From the NCBI GenBank assembly GCA_002319885.1, contig DCFT01000087.1, positions 1-55,478 of the forward strand: 55,478 bases of DNA, in the 5' to 3' direction. Position 1 is the first letter of the stretch. Each line of letters opens with the position of its first letter. Below the pieces are notes generated by a model. The model worked only from the letters and a program-made list of their open reading frames with translations, made no database searches and was not told the origin of the DNA. The position numbers and the translations under genes are program-made. Shown one piece after another: positions 25,916 to 33,191 of the stretch. Source of the stretch: Bacteroidales bacterium UBA1797 (GTDB lineage Bacteria > Bacteroidota > Bacteroidia > Bacteroidales > VadinHA17).

Positions 25916-26017
25916 ATGACGAAAATTATTAAGCCGTTTTTGGATTATGAAAAATCCGGAGAACAAATTCTGGCTTACCTGATTACTGGTACAAGGGATC
26001 ATTTACCTTTATCATAA
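25916..26017 (+). CDS. Possible 33-residue small protein
   Basis: A short frame, starting MTKIIKPFLDYEKSGEQILA, is preceded by CGGAGG at 25901-25906, one of only two strong Shine-Dalgarno sites I see in the window (ATG nine bases after GGAGG). An in-frame ATG at 25895 would extend it to 40 residues. It lies between cusB and the DUF302 gene on the same strand. It has no recognised domain; it may be a real small protein of the copper operon or the decayed start of a lost gene. Confidence 0.35.
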   Translation: MTKIIKPFLDYEKSGEQILAYLITGTRDHLPLS

Positions 26018-26054
26018 AATTTTAATCAGTGAACCAATTTTAATACCCCCAAAC

Positions 26055-26444
26055 ATGAAGTACTATTTTGAAAAAACATTGAAAACAGATTTTGAAACAT
26101 CTGTTGCTCAAACAAAAGAAGCACTAAAATCTGAAGGTTTTGGAGTGCTGTCAGAAATTGATATTCACGAAAAGCTAAAGGAAAAGCTCGGTGTCGATTT
26201 CCGGAGATATAAAATCCTGGGAGCGTGTAATCCGTCTTATGCTTATAAAGCCCTTCAGAAGGAGGATAAAATAGGTGTTATGTTGCCTTGCAATGTGATT
26301 ATTCAGGAAAAATCTGATGGAACGATTGAGGTAGCTGCTGTCGATCCGGTTGCTTCCATGTCGGCAATTAAAAACCCCGGACTAATAGATATAGCCATTG
26401 ATATTCAGAAAAAATTGAAAAATGTGATCGGTAAACTTGAGTAA
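26055..26444 (+). CDS. DUF302 domain protein
   Basis: A 129-residue soluble protein made of one DUF302 domain (about 35-100), with the family-like pieces ALKSEGFGVLSEIDI, YKILGACNPSYAYKAL and GVMLPCNVIIQE. No signal peptide is present, so it is cytosolic. The two Cys (GAC, LPC) lie in conserved positions and could bind metal or a thiol ligand. DUF302 proteins have no proven role but commonly accompany metal or sulfur-oxidation genes; here it stands 29 bases before the copper P-ATPase gene and is probably co-transcribed with it. Confidence 0.88.
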   Translation: MKYYFEKTLKTDFETSVAQTKEALKSEGFGVLSEIDIHEKLKEKLGVDFRRYKILGACNPSYAYKALQKEDKIGVMLPCNVIIQEKSDGTIEVAAVDPVASMSAIKNPGLIDIAIDIQKKLKNVIGKLE

Positions 26445-26472
26445 GCATTATTCTGTTTTTAAGTAAGAAACA

Positions 26473-28926
26473 ATGAAAAATGATGAAATATCAGAACAAC
26501 CGGATGTGAAGATTAAATACTTCTGTCCCATGAAATGTGAAGGTGAGAAAGTATATGATCAGCCAGGTGACTGCCCGGTCTGTAATATGCACCTCATTCC
26601 TGTGAATCATAACAAAAATCACGAAGAACACGATCATCATGGCCACAAGGAACCTGAATCTCCGATGAATGTCCACCAGGGCAAAGATTCCGGGGATACA
26701 AATGATAAGTACTATTGCACAATGTTATGTGAAGGTGATAAGACTTATCCGGAACCCGGTGATTGCCCCGTTTGTGGTATGCATTTGAAAAAGCTGGAAG
26801 CTGTTCACAAATCAGGTACATTTTATACTTGTCCAATGCATCCCGAGATCAGACAGAATAAACCCGGATCCTGTCCAAAATGTGGAATGACTCTGGTCCC
26901 TGAAAAAGGTATCGAATCAGGCGAAGAAGAGAAATCTTACAAAATAATGGTGAAAAAATTCCGGATTGCGCTGGTATTAAGTATTCCGGTATTTATTATT
27001 GCCATGTCAGACGTTCTCCCATTTCTCCATCCTGAAAACATATCTTCAAAAAAAGTCTGGAGCTGGATTGAATTTATTTTAGCAACTCCTGTCATTTTTT
27101 ACTCGGGCTGGGTTTTCTTTAAGCGTGGCTGGAGTTCAATACGCAGGTGGGCACCTAATATGTGGACATTGATCTCTATCGGTGTTGGATCAGCATATCT
27201 GTTTAGTGTATTTGCTCTGCTGTTTCCTTCTATTTTTCCACAACAGTTTAAAGACATGCAGGGAAATGTTCTTTTATATTTTGAAGCTTCTGCAGTCATA
27301 ATTACACTTGTACTAATGGGGCAGGTTTTGGAGCTAAAAGCACATGGCAAAACTAATTCCGCCATTAAAGCTCTGCTGAATCTGGTTCCACCGATTGCCA
27401 GACTGATCACTGAAGGAAAAGAGGCAGAAATCCCTCTGGAACAGGTTAAAGCTGGTGACTTCCTGCGGGTTAAGCCTGGCGAAAAGATCCCGGTTGACGG
27501 AGTATTGACAGAAGGTAATGCTGTCATTGACGAAAGTATGATCACAGGAGAACCCATGCCGGTAGACAAATCGAAAGATGACAAGGTTACAGGAGGAACA
27601 ATAAACGGGAATACAGTTTTTGAGATGAAGGCTGAAAAAGTGGGAGACGAAACTTTGTTGGCCCAGATCATAGAAAGGGTGAATGAAGCCAGCAGGTCAA
27701 GGGCTCCGATACAAAGGCTGGCAGATATTGTAGCTAAATACTTTGTACAGATCATTGTGGCAATATCACTTTTAACCTTTGCAGTATGGGCAATATGGGG
27801 ACCAGAGCCGGCTTACGTCTATGCATTTGTCAATGCAGTATCAGTACTGATCATAGCATGTCCGTGTGCACTGGGTCTGGCTACTCCTATTTCAATAATG
27901 GTTGGAACCGGCCGTGGAGCGCAGATGGGTATCCTGGTAAAAGATGCACGTGCAATTGAAGAAATGAATAAAGTCGATACCCTGATTATTGATAAGACAG
28001 GCACTATAACTGAAGGAAAACCAAGCCTCAAAGGATATAAATCATTTGGTAAATTAAGCGATGAGGAAGTTTTAATGCTTGCTGCTTCGATAGATGCCAA
28101 CAGTGAACATCCTCTTGCTCAAGCAATAGTAAATGGTGCAAAAGAGAAAAAAATCAGTCTGAAAAAATTAGATAATTTCGAGTCAGTAACAGGTAAAGGA
28201 GTACAGGCCTTATACCTGAATAAAAAGATAGGACTTGGAAATCACAGGTTACTGGAAGATTTCATGGTGTTGCCGGACAATGAAAAAACCCGACTTGTAA
28301 AAGAGTGGCAGCTTGAAGGACAAACTGTAACGTATTTAATATTGGATAAAAATGTGGAAGGAATCATCGGCGTATCCGACAAGATTAAGGAAAGCTCTGC
28401 CAAAGCCATTCAATCGCTGCAAAAAATGGGTTTGAATGTTATAATGATGACCGGTGATAATGAAAATACCGCCAGAACTGTAGCCGGAGAGTTACATCTC
28501 GATGGTTTTGAAGCTGACTGTCTGCCTGATGATAAATTCAATAAAATAAAGGAATTACAAAAACAGGGTCATATTGTTGCAATGGCCGGAGACGGAATCA
28601 ATGATGCACCTGCTCTCACCCAGGCCAATATTGGGATTGCAATGGGAACAGGTACTGATATCGCCATGCAAAGTGCTGAGATCACACTTGTCAAAGGCGA
28701 TCTGAACGGGATTGCCAATGCAAGAAGCTTAAGCAGTGATGTCATGCGGAATATTAAACAAAATTTATTTTTTGCCTTTTTTTATAATATTCTTGGCGTA
28801 CCAATAGCCGCAGGAGTCCTTTTTCCTGTGTTTGGAATTTTGCTCAGTCCTATGATTGCAGCTGCAGCAATGAGTTTTAGTTCAGTTACTGTTATTTCCA
28901 ATGCTCTGCGCCTGAGAAGAAAATAA
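26473..28926 (+). CDS. copA: Copper-exporting P1B-type ATPase with three N-terminal metal-binding modules
   Basis: An 817-residue ATPase that pumps Cu(I) (or Ag) from the cytosol. Three C-P-M/C-x-x-C-x-M modules are at 16-43, 80-107 and 118-143. The third (TCPMHPEIRQNKPGSCPKCG) is the common heavy-metal-binding type; the first two are a CEGxK variant (CPMKCEGEKVYDQPGDCPVC). A His-rich linker follows the first (46-58). The membrane CPC motif is C463-P-C465 (IIACPCALGLATP), the phosphorylated Asp is D507 in DKTGTITEGKP, and the ATP-binding HP motif is SEHPLAQ. GDGINDAPALTQANIGIAMG closes the catalytic part. The classic HMA CxxC domain is missing and replaced by these modules. It lies in an operon with the DUF302 gene. 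Confidence 0.95.
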   Translation: MKNDEISEQPDVKIKYFCPMKCEGEKVYDQPGDCPVCNMHLIPVNHNKNHEEHDHHGHKEPESPMNVHQGKDSGDTNDKYYCTMLCEGDKTYPEPGDCPVCGMHLKKLEAVHKSGTFYTCPMHPEIRQNKPGSCPKCGMTLVPEKGIESGEEEKSYKIMVKKFRIALVLSIPVFIIAMSDVLPFLHPENISSKKVWSWIEFILATPVIFYSGWVFFKRGWSSIRRWAPNMWTLISIGVGSAYLFSVFALLFPSIFPQQFKDMQGNVLLYFEASAVIITLVLMGQVLELKAHGKTNSAIKALLNLVPPIARLITEGKEAEIPLEQVKAGDFLRVKPGEKIPVDGVLTEGNAVIDESMITGEPMPVDKSKDDKVTGGTINGNTVFEMKAEKVGDETLLAQIIERVNEASRSRAPIQRLADIVAKYFVQIIVAISLLTFAVWAIWGPEPAYVYAFVNAVSVLIIACPCALGLATPISIMVGTGRGAQMGILVKDARAIEEMNKVDTLIIDKTGTITEGKPSLKGYKSFGKLSDEEVLMLAASIDANSEHPLAQAIVNGAKEKKISLKKLDNFESVTGKGVQALYLNKKIGLGNHRLLEDFMVLPDNEKTRLVKEWQLEGQTVTYLILDKNVEGIIGVSDKIKESSAKAIQSLQKMGLNVIMMTGDNENTARTVAGELHLDGFEADCLPDDKFNKIKELQKQGHIVAMAGDGINDAPALTQANIGIAMGTGTDIAMQSAEITLVKGDLNGIANARSLSSDVMRNIKQNLFFAFFYNILGVPIAAGVLFPVFGILLSPMIAAAAMSFSSVTVISNALRLRRK

Positions 28927-29004
28927 TTAAAATGTATACTTTTAATGAGCCAAGTATACAAAATATTCACAGTCCCATATCATGTTAAATAAATCATAAA
29001 TGTC

Positions 29005-29012
29005 TATATTTG
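29005..29012 (+). promoter_or_regulatory. Candidate -7 box for the SHOCT gene
   Basis: TATATTTG is an exact TAnnTTTG match about 80 bases before the start codon at 29093. No clear -33 TTTG accompanies it. Confidence 0.3.
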
Positions 29013-29092
29013 ATAAACTTAAGTATCCACAATTTGTTATAAAGATGATATTAATGAATTATAGGTAAAATTTTTAAGCAAGGAGGTTTATT

Positions 29093-29308
29093 ATGTACGG
29101 AGGTCATTGGTGGGGAATGGGATTCAGCTGGTTAACCGGCGTAGTTTTTATAGTACTTATTATTTGGCTTATTATCAGGGTTGTGAATCAGGATGCTTAT
29201 CATAGGAACCGAAGCAGTACAGCTATGGACATTTTGAAGGAACGCTATGCCAAAGGTGAAATAAGTAAAGAAGAATTTGAGGAAAAAAGAAAACTTATTG
29301 AACAGTAA
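29093..29308 (+). CDS. Small membrane protein with SHOCT domain
   Basis: A 71-residue protein: Gly/Trp/His-rich start (MYGGHWWGMGF), one membrane span at about 14-31, then a SHOCT domain (MDILKERYAKGEISKEEFEE, 45-64). A strong ribosome site AGGAGG at 29081-29086 precedes the ATG. SHOCT proteins are small membrane or oligomerisation modules; this His/Met/Trp-rich type is common next to copper ATPases. It is probably part of the copper response. The exact role is unknown. Confidence 0.85.
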   Translation: MYGGHWWGMGFSWLTGVVFIVLIIWLIIRVVNQDAYHRNRSSTAMDILKERYAKGEISKEEFEEKRKLIEQ

Positions 29309-29586
29309 TTTTATACTGTCTTGCCTGATATTTCCCTTGCTTTAATGGATTTGAATTTTTCTATTCTGATAGTGACAACCATAGTTATCAGAAATCTAAT
29401 CTAAAATAGTAAATAACTTTTGTAGTAATTATAAATTATAGCAACAGATATTGTTTGAATAAGATCCATAGAAACAGGACAGTAAATCAATAGTGCCAGC
29501 GAAAAATTTATTTTCTTAACTTCCGGTTTTACAAACAACGGCGGCAAACTACATCTTGTATAGTTATTAATTAATATTAGTACGGC

Positions 29587-30360
29587 ATGGCCATCATTAC
29601 TTTTCCAGATAAAAAAGCTGTAGAAAAGACAGTTAAAGCAATCTTCAGATTACTCTTCCCTTCCACCAATTCATATTCAGAAACTGAAGCGGAAAATAAT
29701 CTCAATGAACAACAAAATCAAATGCTGATCATTTTGTCGGGTTTAACAGAGAATAAAGAAGAAGTTACCAGACAATTTTTTGAAACTATTGATAGTATAA
29801 AAGAGACTCTTCTGAAAGACGCAAAATTCATTCTTGAATCTGATCCTGCTGCCACTCAGTTATTAGAAGTCATTGCTATTTATCCGGGTTTTCTTGCAAT
29901 TTTCTGCTATCGTATTGCTAATTGTCTTGCCAGGTTATCGGTGCCTATTCTTCCAAGGATTATAACAGAATATGCTCATAAAGTTACGGGCATAGACATT
30001 CACCCGTTAGCTACTATTGGCAGTCCCTTTTCTATTGACCACGGAACAGGAATAGTTATTGGAGAGACTACCATTATCGGGAATAATGTAAAACTCTACC
30101 AGGGAGTTACACTGGGAGCCCTTAGTGTGGCTAAAGACAAGGCTTCTAAAAAACGGCACCCGACAATAGAAGATAATGTAATTCTCTACTCCGGATGTAC
30201 TATCCTTGGAGGAGAAACAGTTGTAGGCAGAAACAGTATCATCGGAGGCAATGTCTGGCTCACCGAAAGTATTGCACCTTTCTCAGTTGTTTACCACAAA
30301 AGTGAAATTATTGTCAGAAATCACAATGATTTTGAGGAACCTTTAAACTTTATCATTTAA
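29587..30360 (+). CDS. cysE: Serine O-acetyltransferase
   Basis: A 257-residue enzyme that makes O-acetylserine from serine and acetyl-CoA, the first committed step of cysteine synthesis. The C-terminal left-handed beta helix shows hexapeptide repeats. IDIHPLATIGSPFSIDHGTG, followed by IVIGETTIIGNN and KLYQGVTLGA, contains the catalytic His/Asp region. It resembles the longer EpsC/SATase type with an N-terminal helical domain. cysK follows 23 bases downstream, so the two form an operon. A 278-base spacer with no evident gene precedes it. Confidence 0.95.
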   Translation: MAIITFPDKKAVEKTVKAIFRLLFPSTNSYSETEAENNLNEQQNQMLIILSGLTENKEEVTRQFFETIDSIKETLLKDAKFILESDPAATQLLEVIAIYPGFLAIFCYRIANCLARLSVPILPRIITEYAHKVTGIDIHPLATIGSPFSIDHGTGIVIGETTIIGNNVKLYQGVTLGALSVAKDKASKKRHPTIEDNVILYSGCTILGGETVVGRNSIIGGNVWLTESIAPFSVVYHKSEIIVRNHNDFEEPLNFII

Positions 30361-30383
30361 AACATTTTCAAAATAAAAGTATT

Positions 30384-31295
30384 ATGAAAGTAAATTCAAT
30401 TCTTGAAACAATAGGAAACACACCTCATCTAAAAATAAACAAGCTCTTTGACCCGAATTATTCAGTATGGGTAAAACTCGAGAGATCAAATCCCGGAGCC
30501 AGCATTAAGGACCGTATTGCATTATCGATGGTTGAGGATGCAGAAAAAAGAGGTGAATTGAAAACCGGAAGTGTGATTATTGAGCCGACATCCGGCAATA
30601 CAGGGATTGGTCTGGCCATGGTAGCCGCAGTAAAAAATTACAGGCTGATACTGGTAATGCCTGAATCAATGTCGCTCGAAAGGAGAAAAATAATGAGTTC
30701 ATATGGAGCTGAATTTGTGCTTACACCACGGGAAAAAGGCATGAACGGAGCTATAGAACGTGCCAGGGAATTAATACAGGTAACACCTGATTCATGGATG
30801 CCGATGCAATTCGATAACCCGTCTAATACCAATATTCACAGGACCACCACTGCGCAGGAAATTCTTAAAGATTTTCCTGAAGGTTTTGATTACCTTATTA
30901 CAGGTGTAGGTACCGGCGGACATATTACAGGTTGTGCTGAAGTTTTAAAAAAGTCATTTCCAAAGTTAAAAGTATATGCTGTTGAACCGGAATTATCTCC
31001 GGTATTGAGTGGAGGTTCGCCTGCGTCTCATCCATTACAGGGCATTGGCGCAGGATTTATTCCCTCTATTCTGAATACAGATCTTCTCGATGGCATAATC
31101 AGGGTCACCAAAGAAGAGGCATATACATTTACCAGAAGAGCAGCAAAGGAAGAAGGGCTGTTTGTCGGAATATCATCGGGTGCCTCACTGGCCGCAGTAA
31201 ATCAAAAATTAGCTGATTTTCCGAAAGGATCAAGAATTCTCACTTTCTGCTATGATACAGGTGAAAGATATTTATCAGTCGATGGTTTGTTTTAG
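30384..31295 (+). CDS. cysK: Cysteine synthase (O-acetylserine sulfhydrylase)
   Basis: A 303-residue PLP enzyme that joins sulfide to O-acetylserine to form cysteine. The Schiff-base lysine is K42 in SNPGASIKDRIA, the substrate loop is PTSGNTGIG (68-76 region), the phosphate-binding Gly loop is GVGTGGHITG, and the C-terminal SGASLAA binds the pyridine nitrogen. The length and order match CysK. It is co-transcribed with cysE, and its sulfide source would be the sulfate pathway encoded at 13.3-16.8 kb. Confidence 0.96.
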   Translation: MKVNSILETIGNTPHLKINKLFDPNYSVWVKLERSNPGASIKDRIALSMVEDAEKRGELKTGSVIIEPTSGNTGIGLAMVAAVKNYRLILVMPESMSLERRKIMSSYGAEFVLTPREKGMNGAIERARELIQVTPDSWMPMQFDNPSNTNIHRTTTAQEILKDFPEGFDYLITGVGTGGHITGCAEVLKKSFPKLKVYAVEPELSPVLSGGSPASHPLQGIGAGFIPSILNTDLLDGIIRVTKEEAYTFTRRAAKEEGLFVGISSGASLAAVNQKLADFPKGSRILTFCYDTGERYLSVDGLF

Positions 31296-31317
31296 TTACA
31301 ACTCTTTTAACCCAATC

Positions 31318-31471
31318 GGAGCTGTTGAAAAATTTACTAATCTTCTGGTTTTCACTTTGAGTTACTTTATGCAAACCTTTGTGTTCCTTTGTGGTAAAAT
31401 ACAAAACATTTAACCACAAAGAAACTCAAAGGTCATCACTAAGGTTCACAATAGACTTTTACAACATCCCC
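31318..31471. repeat. Fold-back element, copy C, between cysK and dinB
   Basis: About 154 bases with imperfect terminal inverted repeats: GGAGCTGTTGAAAAATTT on the left, and TTTTACAACATCCCC on the right, whose complement is GGGGATGTTGTAAAA. The core is CCTTTGTGGT at 31386-31395 and ACCACAAAG at 31423-31431. The right end lies 2 bases from the dinB stop codon, so it may form the 3' end of both convergent transcripts. Confidence 0.75.
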
Positions 31472-31473
31472 AA

Positions 31474-32559
31474 TTATTCCTCAAAAAGATAAAGCTGCCT
31501 GTCACCGCAATCCTCAGTTTCCAGATTGGATATGCTTAATCCCAGAAGTCTGATCCTTGATCCCTCAAGCTTCAATGATTTGCGAATTTCCGAAACCTCT
31601 TTATGCAGTTTGTCAAAATCACGAATAAAATACTGAAGTGTTTTGCTTCTTGTAATCTGTCTGAAATCGGAAAACTTTACTTTCATCGTGATCGTTCTTC
31701 CGGTAGTTTCAGAATGATCCAGCCGCTCCATCAATTCTTTTTCCAGTCTGTATAATTCAGCAATAATCTCAAAACGTGTGGTAAGATCTTTTTCATAAGT
31801 GAGCTCAGTCCCCACAGATTTTCGTTCCTGATCAGGTTCAACAGGCCTTTCATCAATACCTCTAACAATATCGTAAAAGAAAACACCCGCCTTGCCAAAA
31901 TTTCTGACAAGTGAAACAAGATCCCATTTCTTAAGATCAGCACCGGTGTGAATTCCAAGTTTATGCATCTTTTGTGCCGTTACCTTACCGATGCCATAAA
32001 ACCTTTCAACATTAAGCTTTTCAATGAATTTTTCAGCGTCTTCAGGTTTTATAAGGTACATACCATCAGGCTTATTTATGTCAGATGCTATCTTAGCCAG
32101 AAATTTATTCACAGATATTCCAGCTGAAGCTGTAAGACCGGTGACTGTTTTTATTTCACTCCTTATTTCCCTTGCAATAACTGTTGCAGACCTTATATTT
32201 TTTTTATCACATGTTACATCAAGAAAAGCTTCATCGATTGAGAGTGGTTCAATAAGATCAGTATATTTCCTGAATATCTCCATAATAGTAGCAGAAACTT
32301 CAGTATACCTGCTGAAATTATGTTTCACAAAGATCAGATCAGGACAGAGACGTCGTGCAATAACTGAAGGCATTGCAGATCGAACTCCAAATTTTCTTGC
32401 CTCATAACTGGCCGCTGCTACTACACTACGCTCGCCACTTCCACCTACAGCAACAGGTCTCCCTCTCAGTTCCGGGTTATCGAGCTGTTCAACAGATGCA
32501 AAGAATGCATCCATATCAATATGAATTATCTTTCTCAAATCCGAATTAATTCTAAACAA
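31474..32559 (-). CDS. dinB: DNA polymerase IV (Y-family)
   Basis: A 361-residue translesion polymerase. The catalytic carboxylates are in IIHIDMDAFFASVEQ (12-26) and PLSIDEAFLDVT, and the helix-hairpin-helix thumb region is ERFYGIGKVTAQKMHKLGIH. The C-terminus RQLYLFEE holds a QLxLF sliding-clamp-binding motif, so the protein is complete. It acts in damage tolerance in the cytosol. It stands alone on the minus strand between an interspersed repeat and a divergently read secreted-protein gene. I see no LexA-like box in the 191-base upstream spacer. Confidence 0.96.
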   Translation of the reverse strand: MFRINSDLRKIIHIDMDAFFASVEQLDNPELRGRPVAVGGSGERSVVAAASYEARKFGVRSAMPSVIARRLCPDLIFVKHNFSRYTEVSATIMEIFRKYTDLIEPLSIDEAFLDVTCDKKNIRSATVIAREIRSEIKTVTGLTASAGISVNKFLAKIASDINKPDGMYLIKPEDAEKFIEKLNVERFYGIGKVTAQKMHKLGIHTGADLKKWDLVSLVRNFGKAGVFFYDIVRGIDERPVEPDQERKSVGTELTYEKDLTTRFEIIAELYRLEKELMERLDHSETTGRTITMKVKFSDFRQITRSKTLQYFIRDFDKLHKEVSEIRKSLKLEGSRIRLLGLSISNLETEDCGDRQLYLFEE

Positions 32560-32750
32560 ATCTATAAATAAAAAATTATATGACAGAAATCCTCACTACC
32601 TCCTCTTAAAATCTGTTTCCTGCATAGATATTTCATCCGATCGGTATTTTCACGACAAACGCAAAATAATTCTTAACTTCAGTTCTAATCCAGAATCTGT
32701 ACTTTACTTAGCGTTCGTAAAACAAAGTATAACATTAAAACTAAATTAAA

Positions 32751-33086
32751 ATGAAAAAACTAGTATTCCTTTTAGCAGTTGTATTTCTTTCTGTATCAGC
32801 TTTCGGACAGACAACCACAACAACAGCTCCTAAAACAACAACTAAAACCGATCAGGCAAAACATGTAACAAAGACACATGCTGTTGCTTCAACACAAACA
32901 AAAACTGTTAAAACCGCTACAGATACATCAAAAACAAAGGTAGCAGTTAAGAAAGATGGAACTCCTGACAAAAGATTCAAAGCAAACAAGACAACATCAG
33001 TTAAAGCAGAAGGACCTTTAAAGAAAGATGGTACGCCTGACATGAGATACAAAACAAATAAAGACAATACGAAAGTTAAAAAGTAA
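32751..33086 (+). CDS. Secreted low-complexity protein with KKDGTPD repeats
   Basis: A 111-residue protein with signal peptide 1-19 (cleavage at AFG-Q). The mature part begins with a Thr/Lys/Gln-rich stretch (20-65) and then has two 14-residue repeats, KKDGTPDKRFKANK (67-80) and KKDGTPDMRYKTNK (91-104). The mature protein is very basic. The KKDGTPDxRYKxNK motif occurs in small secreted proteins of Bacteroidota, but I know no function. The regular DGTPD turn and high charge might bind an anionic surface polymer or nucleic acid. A strong terminator follows 21 bases after the stop. Confidence 0.8.
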   Translation: MKKLVFLLAVVFLSVSAFGQTTTTTAPKTTTKTDQAKHVTKTHAVASTQTKTVKTATDTSKTKVAVKKDGTPDKRFKANKTTSVKAEGPLKKDGTPDMRYKTNKDNTKVKK

Positions 33087-33107
33087 TAATTACTTTAAAT
33101 AAAAGAG

Positions 33108-33139
33108 AAAGGTTTCCTGTTTTAGGAAACCTTTTTTTA
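33108..33139 (+). terminator. Rho-independent terminator after the KKDGTPD gene
   Basis: A perfect 11-bp stem, AAAGGTTTCCT at 33108-33118 with AGGAAACCTTT at 33124-33134, has a 5-base loop and a T-run to 33138. It separates this gene from the helicase gene. Confidence 0.9.
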
Positions 33140-33191
33140 TTTATCCTTTGAAAATTGGTCAACAATGACCATAATTGCAGGAAATATAATA

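Noticed and set aside
27099..27755. 218-codon minus-strand frame inside the copper ATPase gene
   Set aside because: It is fully antisense to conserved P-ATPase sequence and has no independent support.
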